Shown here piece by piece: positions 51,541 to 63,218 of a DNA stretch of 64,000 bases. A program made the translations under genes and the position numbers. How positions within the stretch are numbered: the stretch's first letter is position 1; every line of letters begins with the position of its first letter. The notes below the pieces were generated by a model that did no database searches, was not told the origin of the DNA, and was given only the letters and a program-made list of their open reading frames with translations. This DNA comes from Lottia gigantea (taxonomy: Eukaryota > Mollusca > Gastropoda > Lottiidae). The stretch is taken from assembly GCF_000327385.1 (NCBI RefSeq), contig NW_008706746.1, forward strand, positions 4,282,487 to 4,346,486, in the 5' to 3' direction.

Positions 51541-54183
51541 TAGCGGCATGAGAACGTTTCAGTTGAGCTGGTGACACCGTAACTTTATAGCTCTAGAAAT
51601 ATTATAGAAAGAAAGGCACCTTCTTGCATGTTACTGAATTTTCCAGTCATCCAGCGGGTGCCCACGACCTAGGAGAAAATTAATTTTGAATTGCAAACTT
51701 CAATTTTCACCTAGCTGATCTATAGGGCGACCGAGACCGTTCAATCAATCAAATGTAATGTCAAAACAAGTCCTCTCAGTGGCGGTCCGCCATTTGTACT
51801 GATCACATGATATGATCGACAAAAATATGCGCACGTTAAAATTCGCTAGGTGTGCCCCTTCGTAACGGCGCTTCTGTGAGTGGAGATGGGTTCCAAAACG
51901 AACGAATGGTCTTCCTGTCTCTCAACCATAAATTGTTTGAATAGTGCGACACCTTTTGATGTTCTCGGATGCCAAATTGTGCCTATTTTACGTCCATTAC
52001 AAACATTCTACTCAATCAAGCTTCACTATTTGTGGGGACACAGGATATCATGTTCCCCCCCCGTGATCTGCGCCCATTTTACGCCTAATATAATCCGGAG
52101 CACAACATATGAAATTAATAAATCTTTTATAGAATTGAGAATTAAGCTTTAAGTGGATAATCTTATCGATCAGTTCTCTCTATTTCTGGAATACTTTTAC
52201 AAATTACCACCCAGGATACGATTGTCCAGACGTCTATCTAAACTATTGAAAAGTAACAAAGGGTCTTGTTGATCCGGATTAAATAAGAAAAGTTACAAGG
52301 CCCAAAGATTGGAATTGATTAAAATGTGACCGCGAGATGGCGCTATTGTTCAGAAGTCACGTTTGACAAAGGGAGTTCGTGTGCTCGGCCAAAGATCAAA
52401 TATTGTCGGACATTTGTGTTAATTAATCAGCAGAATGTTGCTATCTCGCTAATATGTATTATATCTGAAGAATATTCCAGAAGGACATATTCCTTAATGG
52501 TTTCTCCTACTCTACCAATCCAGGCCCGTAACCAGCTCAATGTTCCAAGGGGGCGGCCGAATTTGTAGTGCAAATAGCGACCGGGCCTATGGTGCTAGAA
52601 ATTTAAGGGAAATTGTGGGCCTATAAGTCTGCGTCTCCAATAATTCATAATTTCCGTTTATTGGCTATAGGGTTTAATAATTTAATAAATTCTATTAGTC
52701 TATATGCTAGAGGGACATGATAATATAATGACAATACCATGTTCTAATTAGTCTGTCTAATATGACAATTGTATCACTTTAGTCGAGTGACAGAAGTCAT
52801 TATTTTCAGAAACTCTCACAGTCTGAACATTGAATCGAATGGCTTCTTTTTATTTCTACTGCGCACTGCGCAAAATAGTGGACAAGATTATTCTTGCCCG
52901 ATGTGAATCTCAGGAACTTTATTCATTTGAAAAGATAAACCAAGTACGCTATTAACGACCCGAACCACAAAACGAAATCCTAACAATACTGGCAAAACAT
53001 TGATAGGAACATAAGTGAGACAGTATTTCATAATTCAAGTAATTTATAGGTAGTATCAGGTGTAAGAAGAGTAAGCATGCCCTGCCTGGCACCACACCCT
53101 TCATAGCTACTCAAAAAAACATTTAAAAATAGGAACATGCTAACCAGAGCCATATATTGCCTCTAATGCAATAAAATAGCGACAAGTTCAAGGGGCGTTA
53201 CTGATAAAAATATATCTTTAATTTCAATAGTTAGGGGAGGGAACTGATCACAATAATTGTTGTTTTATGATGATAAATAATGTTGCTTACACCCGCATCC
53301 ATGAGAAGCATTTAATATATGAATGTTAACTGTACCAATTAAATGCATGTTGATTAGAGAAAAGACATTGGATGAAAAGGAAGTCTGGACAAATGAGGTC
53401 GAAAATTCGTATAAATATCACCATGCAGATGTGTTCCGATTCCAGAGAGTAGTCTATACCCTTTTCAACAAAATTCCCGATTTCACCAATTTTTTTTATC
53501 TTGTAGATCCGATTTTACCAACAAACATGAAAAACGCTATGCTGTGAGTGGTGGAGGGAATTTTATTAGGGAATCGACCTTTTATACGTTTTTCTGATAT
53601 CCAATTTCCCAAGGATTTACGCATAATGTATAGCACAAGAGGTAGCCCTTATTTCACACAATCTGTATCAGGATATAAAGGTAAATGGGCAAAAATATAA
53701 TATTCAGAAGCTGACTAAGGTACCTTGAAACAGTCAGCAGTTTTCAAGATTCCCCTTGATACATCCTTTCGAAAACAAAACAATTCCAGGTCACAAGTTG
53801 ACCATTATTGTTCTTTCTCTCTTTATTCTTTTCCAGGGGCGTGTGGATTTTGTAAGAGAGTTTGCATTCTCTAACTAAGGTAATTGGTTATTAGTCTACA
53901 GGAGTGGACATGTACTTCAACTGGACATTTGAATGGACAAGTGGACACTCGAACATGGGAAAAGAGTGTCATTTAATATCGTAATGAGCAATTTACAAAA
54001 ATAAATTAGTACTTTGTGATAAACAATTATTTAGAATGTTCTTGTCAGACAGTTGAATCTTCCAGCTTTTGACCTGTGTTTATTTTCGGTCGAAAATATT
54101 GTTACTGATTTAACGAATTCATAGTTGTATCAACAACACGCACAAAATCCAGCCTATCGTCTTTATGACAGCGTGTCCATATC
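51541..54183. other. Intergenic, mostly unrecognised
   Basis: Moderately AT-rich sequence with chance frames only, apart from the hAT-like end near 52523. No exon with convincing splice sites was seen. Confidence 0.3.
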
Positions 54184-54576
54184 TTTGATAATGTATCTGG
54201 TATAAACGTGGAATCTAACCAATTTTCCTCTAGTCCACACCAAAAGACAAATTTCTAGCCCAGCATTAAACAATGCATCGAAATATGAAACCATAGATGC
54301 CTTGAACTCTTCGTGACCGGAGGCATCAGTTGGCCAAACATTGTATTCAGAGAACATTACATTCTTTTCAGATTTAGTCTTGGAATTTAACCCTATTTCA
54401 AACCCTTCTTTAACAGAAGTACCAGCATCTTGAACAGGGAAGGAACCGCGGTATAGATGTTTTTATTGTCAGGATTCCAGAATCGTCGATGCAGCTTATA
54501 TTTGGTCTCATTGGGTAGTGCAAAGAACCATTGGCACCATTTAAACAGTCCTTCTTCATCGTAACCAGGAACATTA
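54184..54576 (-). pseudogene. Truncated inverted copy of the 2OG oxygenase
   Basis: Matches 49054-49453 of the intact gene on the opposite strand with only scattered differences, covering codons from about 41 to 173. It contains a 2-base insertion (ATCTATACCGCGG for ATCTACCGCGG) and an 11-base deletion before the GTGGACTAG stretch, and it lacks both the N-terminus and the whole iron-binding domain, so it is non-coding. The break at the N-terminal side coincides with a TATATATATATA run. The high similarity points to a recent event; absence of other gene parts shows that only a segment was copied. Confidence 0.85.
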
Positions 54577-54599
54577 TATATATATATATCAAAGGTATG

Positions 54600-54955
54600 G
54601 ACAAGCTGTCACAACAATGAATTCGTTGAATCAGTAATATTTAAACAGTAATATATAAACAGTAAAAATATATATATTTGGCCAACATTGATTCTGGTGA
54701 TGATAAATTAATTTTCTACGGTGCTAACAAGACAATGAGAGAGTGAAAATGGCGACTATTCGGATATTAAGAATCTGTAATAATGGTCTTATAAGATCAT
54801 TAGTGGTCACCAAGTGCCTCTTATGTAAAAAAAAAAGTTCCGTTCATGTGTTTCTTCATTTTGTAGAGGCTAGGAAATCGTAGAATCAAAACAATAGCCT
54901 TCAGAGAGTCAAGAGCTTATTAACGGTCTCATTTTGCTTTTGACAGGTTCTAGCT
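54600..54955. other. Spacer between oxygenase copy and minisatellite
   Basis: Short AT repeats (AATATATAAACAGTAA near 54640) and otherwise unremarkable sequence. Confidence 0.3.
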
Positions 54956-54959
54956 CTTG

Positions 54960-55560
54960 AAAGTGGTGTGGTTCTCGATTCGTTTCTATAGTTTCAGTGA
55001 CTCTATAAAGTTCTTTGTTTTTTCCCATAACAATTTTAACTTGTAGTGGCTTTTTAAAGTTCTTGATTCGTTATCCATGACAGTTATACCAGAAGAGACT
55101 TCATAAAGTTCTTGATTCGTTATCCATGACATTTTTACTAGTAGTGAATTTATAATGTTCTTGATTCGTTATCCATGACAATTATACCAGTAGTGACTTT
55201 ATAATGTTCGTGATTCGTTATCCATAACATTTTTACTAGTAGTGACTTTATAAAGTTCTTGATTCGTTATCCATGACAGTTATACCAGTAGTGACTTTAT
55301 AATGTTCTTGATTCGTTATCCATGACAGTTATATCAGTAGTGACTTTCTAAAGTTCTTGATTCGTTATCCATGACTTTTTGACTAGTAGTGACTTCATAA
55401 AGTTCTTGATTCGTTATCCATGACAGTTATAACAGTAGTGACTTCATAAAGTTCTCGATTCGCTATCCATGACAGTTATAACAGTGATTTGTTAACCATG
55501 ACGGTTCTACTTGTAGTGACATTATAAAGTACTTGATTCGCTTTCCATGACATAGCGAGC
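54960..55560. repeat. 49-bp minisatellite
   Basis: The unit TTCTTGATTCGTTATCCATG + ACAGTTATACCAGTAGTGAC + TTTATAAAG repeats with an exact 49-base period at 55061, 55110, 55159, 55208, 55257, 55306, 55355 and onward, with small substitutions. Degenerate units extend to either side (from about 54960, and to about 55770). There are about a dozen copies and no coding role. Confidence 0.9.
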
Positions 55561-55770
55561 AATTAACTATGGCCTTAAACGTTCTCGATATCTTATCGGT
55601 ATATTACGGCTGAGGTACGGGTAGGGCCAGATTTATCGGGATATATTTCTTATAAAATTCTTAGTTCGTTTACCTATAACGAATCTATGTAGGTGTAGTG
55701 ACTCTATAAAGTTCGCGATCGTTATCCATAACGATCATGACAGTTTTAGCTGTAATGACCCTCTTGAAAG

Positions 55771-58700
55771 TTCTTCATTAGTTGTCAACGACGATGGTTG
55801 GTGTAGTGATCTTTTCTTTTAGTGAAGATCTTGATTTGTTTTGGTAATTTATATTGTATATATTTTTTATCGCCAGTTTTCTAATCTAGCTTACAACATC
55901 TTGCTTTGTATTTCAATGGATTGTCATATCACGCTTGTTCTTGAAACTTGTAGGCATAGAATTCTAGATTCCTTACTGTGATATCTGAACTGTAAAATAG
56001 TAACTCCGTACACCAATTACTGAAAAAACGTTTGGGTTAATTGGTTATAACATTCAGCATATCTTTATAATGATAAATACCCTGTCATGTGCAACAATTT
56101 GTCAGAACGCGTCACAATATGTTATAACCTGTCACAATTTAAACGATGTTCCTTGATAACGATAACTGGTCACATCCGTCAAGTTACCACGTGTAACCTT
56201 TTTACCATCAAATTATTTTTGTCTTCAGCAATCACACAAAGGTTAACAGGCGAAGATTGGGATTTGAACAATTGATCGTCATGATTCTGCAAAGTCTGGA
56301 AACAAGCCTTACTTCAGCGTAGTACAACTGGCAAAAATGATGTATTGTCTTAATAAAGACTTGGATGAAGAAGTCCCAACATTTAGAAATATGGCATTGT
56401 CATTAGCTGAAAGAAAAATATCTATTCCATGTAATTTGCGCAAGTGCATGATCCGGTTTTCCTTGTAATGGGTATCGATGAAACCCTCCTGAAATAACAT
56501 TTAAGATTGAAATGGAGTGGATTTTTAATTGTGTAACTTTATAGTCTTACGAAGTGATAGAAAATCAGTCATTTTTTCCAATTAAAGGCAAATTAAAATG
56601 CCAATATCTGAGACATATCTAGAAATAAAACTGAAACAAAGGATTGACCCCAGTGATGGATGTCAGCCCTGTTGGAAGTGGTGTAAATTTGTTATTGAAA
56701 AATTGTTAAGTGGCCACACACATGATAAAAGTTTGATGTCCCAGTAGTCATTACCAGGCATATTATTCAGTCATTACCCCATTCAAGGGGGGTAATTATG
56801 TCATGATTATTGTCAATGACTGGCGCGCGACACAGGGCACCGCCTTTAAATTCATTGGTAATAGGTGACATAAAATGAATGGTTAAAACCACGCCTCCTC
56901 TGCATTGAATTGAAGGATGGATTAGATATAGTCATTTAAATCGACGTAACGTATTTCATTTGATTTAACTCTTTGATTAAAACTGCGTTTATTCTCAATT
57001 ATAATTTGTTGTCGACGGTATGATTGTCGTCAACCAACCCAACTTACAACCCACATACGAAATGAGAGGGCAATTTTAATTGTATCCATTCGTTTCGATA
57101 AAGGATGAAAAGATAAAAGATGCATATTTATTTATATTTAAATATTCACAATGAATGAATTACTGCATTAGAGCTAGTACGTTAGATTCTCTAAACTGAA
57201 CGTCGAGATTAGTGGAATAGCAGAATTTTCTCTGACAGTAATTTTGTTGGTGATCAGACTAACGGTCACTTAGGTCTTTCTCTATGTGGAATTAATTACC
57301 AGATCAACAACGAACCAATTTTATGTCTTGTGCAATCGATTCACAACTATTTGTTACTATTAGTTATTGGTCAAGGTATAACTACATTCGAACAGCTCTG
57401 GAACGGGCTAATAAAGATGCGGTATGAATTCGTCAGGAAGTATATAGCCTATTGCGGGCTTTTGAATGTGCATAACCTGTAACAAACTGAATTATTGCCC
57501 CACCATTATAATTAGACACATCGGCCAAAAATACAAGACAAATATTAAGATTTTCCCCAGACCAGCTGCATCCATCTTCTTTTTTTCTATTTCCAAATTT
57601 CATGGAATCCTGTGACGTACAGGTCCTCAGTTTATAGTTCTATCCGGACGACTAGACACTGCGACCAAAGTAAGATATAAGAAATGAATGGAATAACTTG
57701 TGTATATTTGTTGTAGAAAAGATGTAAAACAGTAATAATAAACCTGTAGCTTTAATTCTCGTGTGTATTAGTAATCATAATATTGTAAATTATTCTACAG
57801 TATGTGGAATTCAGACGAATGGTAGACTCATAATTGAGTAAAGAAACTCAGAAAGGTGTAGAAAACTTTCTTGCGTCCTAAATAGCAGATCCATTACTGC
57901 TGACAAAATATAGCAGCTTTTTAGTTGTTAAGATTTTTTGTCATGGATTCTGAGGGTTTTTTTCCAGGCTTCGAATTTGTCACTTTTAATTGTTATCTGT
58001 TATTTCAATTTCAACATTGGTTCCAGATAATGACATCATTATCTTAAACATTATTAAAGCTAAATGGTTTTTGGCATAATACAATATGTTGACATAAGTA
58101 CAGGACCTCGTATGTAATACCAAAGCAGGAATATTTTCAGGATAGCAACGTCAATTCACCAACGACGTTGTTTGATTTCCATCTACCAAGAGAATTTGAT
58201 GTTTAACTCATATAATTATCACCCAGCCGAGAGCTTTCCTGTAAGAAAATCAACAAAACAATTGATATCCATTATGAATTATTTAACATTCTGATATATT
58301 TATCAAAATTAAAGATAACCAATCAATCATTTCTTACTGCACGCGCTGGTCAGTCGAAAACTGACCAACTGACCACAAGAAATACTATCTGAATAGTTTC
58401 CCTGGAGCGTTTTCCCTCAGTTATTTTAAACCAATGAAAGAATGTAGATGTTGACGGGAGGTAAAGGCAAGTTGTATGAAGTTAACTTGAAGTCGTTATA
58501 GGTAAACATTAGAGCCCAACTAGCTCAAGTGTATGATATCTTGAAAAGTTATACCGGTGAAAGATACTAACTTTATATACATGTACTATACATAGGTCCT
58601 GTACCTTTAATTTCCCGACTCTTATTATATATACGTCGTCGCTACAGCTTTTAAACAGTCTTGTTTTCACTCGAAATATCAGTTCAAATTCTTTCGTTGT

Positions 58701-60127
58701 GTTAGACTAGTGTTAAAATGTTCAAATCCACTATGAAAACTCGGCGAGGATCAAAGCCATCGAGACCAAAGCGATAAGTGGAGGAAATTAGAACACAAAG
58801 AAAATTGTAACAAAAGGATGGAATTTTAATCAGTTTTGGTTTTTAAGAAATTAAATTGGTCGACTTGGGACCTGAACATTATGAAGTGGTCATCTTGGAC
58901 AGTTGGACATGTTAATCCTAAATACGTGTTATGCTCTTGAAAATATTTGATAAAACTTATTGAATTTAAACTTCCAAGGACCATTGGAGAATTAACAGAT
59001 GTTTATAAATTTATTACCGAAAGATTAAGAAGATTATATTGATTTCCAGGTGTTCATTATATTGGGATATTTGTGTTTGAAATTGACCTGGATGCATGGA
59101 AACGTTGTATAGTGAATAGTGATCACTGAGTAAAAAAATACGGATTATCACGAACCATTGTGTTTCTATTATTGATTTAAGAATTATAAAAATCGCAGTT
59201 AAATATTATGCTTTGGATTAAGTAACTTTTAGAAAACGCCTAATGATAATAAGTGTTTTTAACTAATGGTTACTGATATAGGCTTTTCTGAGAAAATTCG
59301 AGTATAAAATCAATTTGATAAGTGGTCAAATATTGGAGTATATCACAGTTTACAAAGGCTAGTACTTGTGGTAAACAACAAATGGAGTAGGCTAAACAAG
59401 AAACTATTGTAAATAAAAAACATTATTTTAAAGGGGGCCTGCACAGAACAGAAAAAAGCAGTGATATTTGTCGCCATACAAGTAGGTGGGAACCTCGTCT
59501 AAACGGTCTAACACACGTGGGTAACATTTCTCGACATTGGTGTGAATGGAAAAGTTGACATTTGTAAGATTGTTTTGAAACTCGAGAGTTCACCTTCCCA
59601 CCTGGTCAAAGTAAAGTGAAAATAAACTGTGTGTCAAAAATCTGGAAGGGGTAAAAATTATAAACTAGTTTATACGAAATACATGACGAAATTCAACCTT
59701 ATTTAGAAATTTTCAGATGTGGATCTATAAATTAATTAAAACTTTCAATTTGTGATTAGAATTTGGTAACTTATTGGAAGAAATAACAGACGGATTTTTT
59801 TGAGAGTTTGGTATTTATTATGAACAGACGGCATTCGATTAAGCAGTCGAAATTCAACCAAATATTGTGATGGATTTGCCAAAGTGTAAAATAAACTTTT
59901 AAAATTTTCTTAAATTTTGAAAGTAACTATTAGAATTCTTAGAATAGAAGAAAATTTATGCTGAGAGTTAGAGTTTTTAACCGAACTATTTGAGAGTTAG
60001 TGCATTAAAAAACCCGAAAATGGAACTAATAAAGAATATCTTACTCGAAAATCCAAGATAAAAAGGCAAGAATGTGTTGATAATGCAGTGTTAGGAAGAT
60101 GAATATTTAGATGGCCCGGAATTCAAA
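55771..60127. other. Intergenic, largely unannotated
   Basis: AT-rich sequence. Near 56087-56180 short GTCACAA/GTTATAAC motifs repeat. A minus-strand frame at 56309-56500 has an acceptor-like start (see findings). The last 1-1.5 kb may hold the promoter and 5' untranslated region of the exon at 60128. Nothing else was recognised. Confidence 0.3.
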
Positions 60128-60262
60128 ATGCCATGTATATTGATATTGCTATCCATAATATTATTTAATGTTGATGGAAATCATATAGAGAATAGTTCTG
60201 AAGCCAGCCTACCAAATAATAAAACTGATAACATGCCTTCATCCTGTTCGCAACCTACTAAC
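60128..60262 (+). CDS. First coding exon of an unidentified secreted or membrane protein (partial)
   Basis: ATG opens a 45-codon exon that ends at a strong donor (AAC|GTAAGT, 60263) in phase 0. The peptide begins with a hydrophobic signal sequence (MPCILILLSIILFNVDG), followed by a polar stretch with N-glycosylation sites (NSS, NKT) and ending SSCSQPTN. Signal cleavage after about residue 16-18 is likely. The rest of the gene would lie downstream, past this window or in the gap at 62820. The family cannot be told from the exon. Confidence 0.5.
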
Positions 60263-61229
60263 GTAAGTTTTCATCAAATTTTTTTCTTGATTGTGCAGAA
60301 CATTAGTTTTTTGCAGTGATAGAGACACCGAAACAAATATGGGTACCAACAAGGAGATTAAACTTCCGTGAGTACTAAAAGCCGAAAGTATCGTGTAATA
60401 GGTATAATAAGGGGATTCTGAGCACCCAATAGAAACGTCTTTCCAGGTTTTCACTTTATAAACAGACCATTTAGAGCCCGCCTGAATATCTAAAGCTCTC
60501 GACACGTGTTTGAATATAAAATTCTCATTTGTACAACAAATTTGAAAATGGGTAAGGTACTGCAGTATTTCATAGTAAGCATGCAGTGTTTCAAGCTCTT
60601 CTGTTAGCATTGTAATACAGAGGATGTGACATTGTGGACTTTTTTCTAGACATTTGATTAAACTAAAAATATTTGTTGGCGTTCAACTGTATACTGCATA
60701 CTAAATATAATACTGTATATTAAAATGAGAATTTTTGACTTAAATTCTTGCAGAAAAACAAGCCATGCTAAGTATGAAATATGGTCTTTATATGCATTTT
60801 AAAAGAAATAGGCGGAGGTGGACCGAGATCTTGACACTTGAAAATTAATTTCTTAACATGTTAAAATCATGAACCAGACTTGATATCTTAGAAGACACGA
60901 AGGAAACTTAGACAATATGATAATTGTATAGAAGTAAAGTAATGAAAAAGACATAAATTTTTAACTTTTTACAAAAGAAAGAAAGATATATATATATATA
61001 ATATTTTTACAAAGAAAGAAATAATATTGGGTTCAATTTGAAATAGTTTACACAAGAAACATACATTGCCCAGTTAAATAAGATTGAAGTTGAAAGTTTT
61101 ATTGAGATAAAACCTACTCCACATTCTTAAATATAGAGATAAATACAAATTGAACATTAATTTTATTATAGAGCGTATTATACCAATATACCTCTTCATG
61201 CGCTTCCCTAGGTCAATTTAGGTGGATTA
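60263..61229. other. Probable intron or spacer
   Basis: AT-rich sequence downstream of the signal-peptide exon; no second exon was identified. Confidence 0.3.
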
Positions 61230-61660
61230 TTCTTTGTTGTTGTATAGTTTCCAATGTATATTCTATAACTGTTATACAATGATTTTTATATAAGATAGGG
61301 TGATTTGTTGTATAATTTCCAATGATTTCTATATAAGATAGGGTGATTTGTTGTATAATTTCCAATGTATATTCTATAACTGTTATACAATGATTTCTAT
61401 ATAAGAAAGGGGGATTTGTTAAATATTTTGAAATGTATTTTCTATAACAGTTTTACAATGCTTCCTAGATCTTTTTGAGTTTTTTCTTTGCTTTGCAGTG
61501 ATTTGTTGTATAATTTCCAATGTATATTCTACAACGGTTATACAATGCTTCCTATATAAGATAGGGTGATTTGTTAAATATTTTGAAATGTATTTTCTAT
61601 AACAGTTTTACAATGCTTCCTAGATCTTTTTGAGTTTTTTCTTTGCTTTGCAATTTTTAT
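61230..61660. repeat. Compound tandem repeat
   Basis: Unit a (TGATTTGTTGTATAATTTCC...TATATAAGATAGGG, about 70 bp) occurs near 61240, 61300 (shortened), 61342 and 61500. Unit b (GGATTTGTTAAATATTTTGA...TTTCTTTGCTTTGCA, about 88 bp) occurs at 61410 and 61571. The a-b pair near 61342-61500 is repeated at 61500-61655, so both small and larger duplications took place. Confidence 0.8.
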
Positions 61661-61705
61661 TTTAATATTCTATATAATTAATTATGCAATGCTTCCTAGG
61701 TTAGT

Positions 61706-62128
61706 TTAAAGGGGCATTCGGATTTTATTTTTATAAATCATTTTCATTATCAAAAGCGTCATAAATTATACCTGAAAATATTTCTAAAGTATACTTTTTA
61801 TTTTATGTATCTACTTGATCATTGTACTAATTGTTAATTAAGCAGTTTGACCTAGTTTTGGTGTTTGACTTTTTAATGGCTCGTTATATTTAGTTGAAAG
61901 TTTTAGAATACGTAGGAGACATATTTCTCTACAAGTCATTATTTTACTCAAATCCGTACAGTAGTTTTCTTACAGCTTGCAAAAAGCATAACAAACTAAA
62001 ACTAACGTAACCTCACGCAAACTTTTTAATAGTTATGGCGTTAAACAATTAACGGCTGGATTTTTTAGCTAAAAATTTCAGATACATTGTTATTTTTCGA
62101 CCTACAAAAAAAGCTGAATGTCACTTTA
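61706..62128 (+). mobile_element. TTAA-bounded MITE, family copy C
   Basis: Starts TTAAAGGGGCATTCGGATTT and ends near AAAAAGCTGAATGTCACTTTA. Shares with copies A and B the blocks TACCTGAAAATATTTCTAAA, CTAGTTTTGGTGTTTGAC, GTAGGAGACATATTTCTCTA and AAAAAGCATAACAAACTAAA. Same orientation as A. No coding capacity. Confidence 0.75.
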
Positions 62129-62819
62129 GGTCAATTCTTTTTTTCTATTTTGCAATGAATAGTTAATTTTTAATTATCTATATATTTTGGTATGTTATAG
62201 CCGAAATTATGCTACAGTAACTAGGTACCACCATCGTAAAACAGATAATATAAGTGTTGTATGGGAAGATGTATTCTCCATCATTTTAGTTGATCAAATA
62301 TATACCAGGTAAAATCGAACATTGAATCGATTAATACAAAAAATATTTGAAAAGTTTGGCTTTGTAGCTACCATAATAATAGTCACTGACAGGAATGTTT
62401 TTCAAGACAACAAGTCTTAGACGTAAAACACCATTCGTTTCATTTTTTAAGCCAGAAAGTTTTCGAAAATAATGGTAAGAAATATAACCAGGAGTTAAAC
62501 ATATATGCTATGAGTCCACAAAGTTCAAAGTCAGAAAAAATAAGTCTTCTTCTAACCTTAATCAGTATTGCGATTATTGATCTTTCTTATACATGTATCT
62601 GCATCGTTGCATAAACCGCATCACTGATCTGTTTGATGCTGATAAGTTACCTTTTTGTATCACCAACTTTACAAGGACGAACCATGTGCAACGACATGTA
62701 TCATCTACCATTTTAAGATGGCACCCTTTATCAGAAAAGCCGTCGATAATGCATTTCTTTACTTACTTTTTAAATTTTCATGGGCTATCTGTTTGAAAGA
62801 AACGTTTATAATACATTGA
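62129..62819. other. Spacer before assembly gap
   Basis: AT-rich with no convincing exon or element. Confidence 0.3.
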
Positions 62820-63218
62820 NNNNNNNNNNNNNNNNNNNNNNNNNNNNNNNNNNNNNNNNNNNNNNNNNNNNNNNNNNNNNNNNNNNNNNNNNNNNNNNNN
62901 NNNNNNNNNNNNNNNNNNNNNNNNNNNNNNNNNNNNNNNNNNNNNNNNNNNNNNNNNNNNNNNNNNNNNNNNNNNNNNNNNNNNNNNNNNNNNNNNNNNN
63001 NNNNNNNNNNNNNNNNNNNNNNNNNNNNNNNNNNNNNNNNNNNNNNNNNNNNNNNNNNNNNNNNNNNNNNNNNNNNNNNNNNNNNNNNNNNNNNNNNNNN
63101 NNNNNNNNNNNNNNNNNNNNNNNNNNNNNNNNNNNNNNNNNNNNNNNNNNNNNNNNNNNNNNNNNNNNNNNNNNNNNNNNNNNNNNNNNNNNNNNNNNNN
63201 NNNNNNNNNNNNNNNNNN
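62820..63218. other. Assembly gap (399 N)
   Basis: A run of N bases; its true length is unknown. Any reading frame across it is meaningless. Confidence 0.99.

Noticed and set aside
60239-60610. 123-codon open frame on the minus strand
   Set aside because: It overlaps the signal-peptide exon and its donor on the other strand, lacks splice signals and has no recognisable domain.
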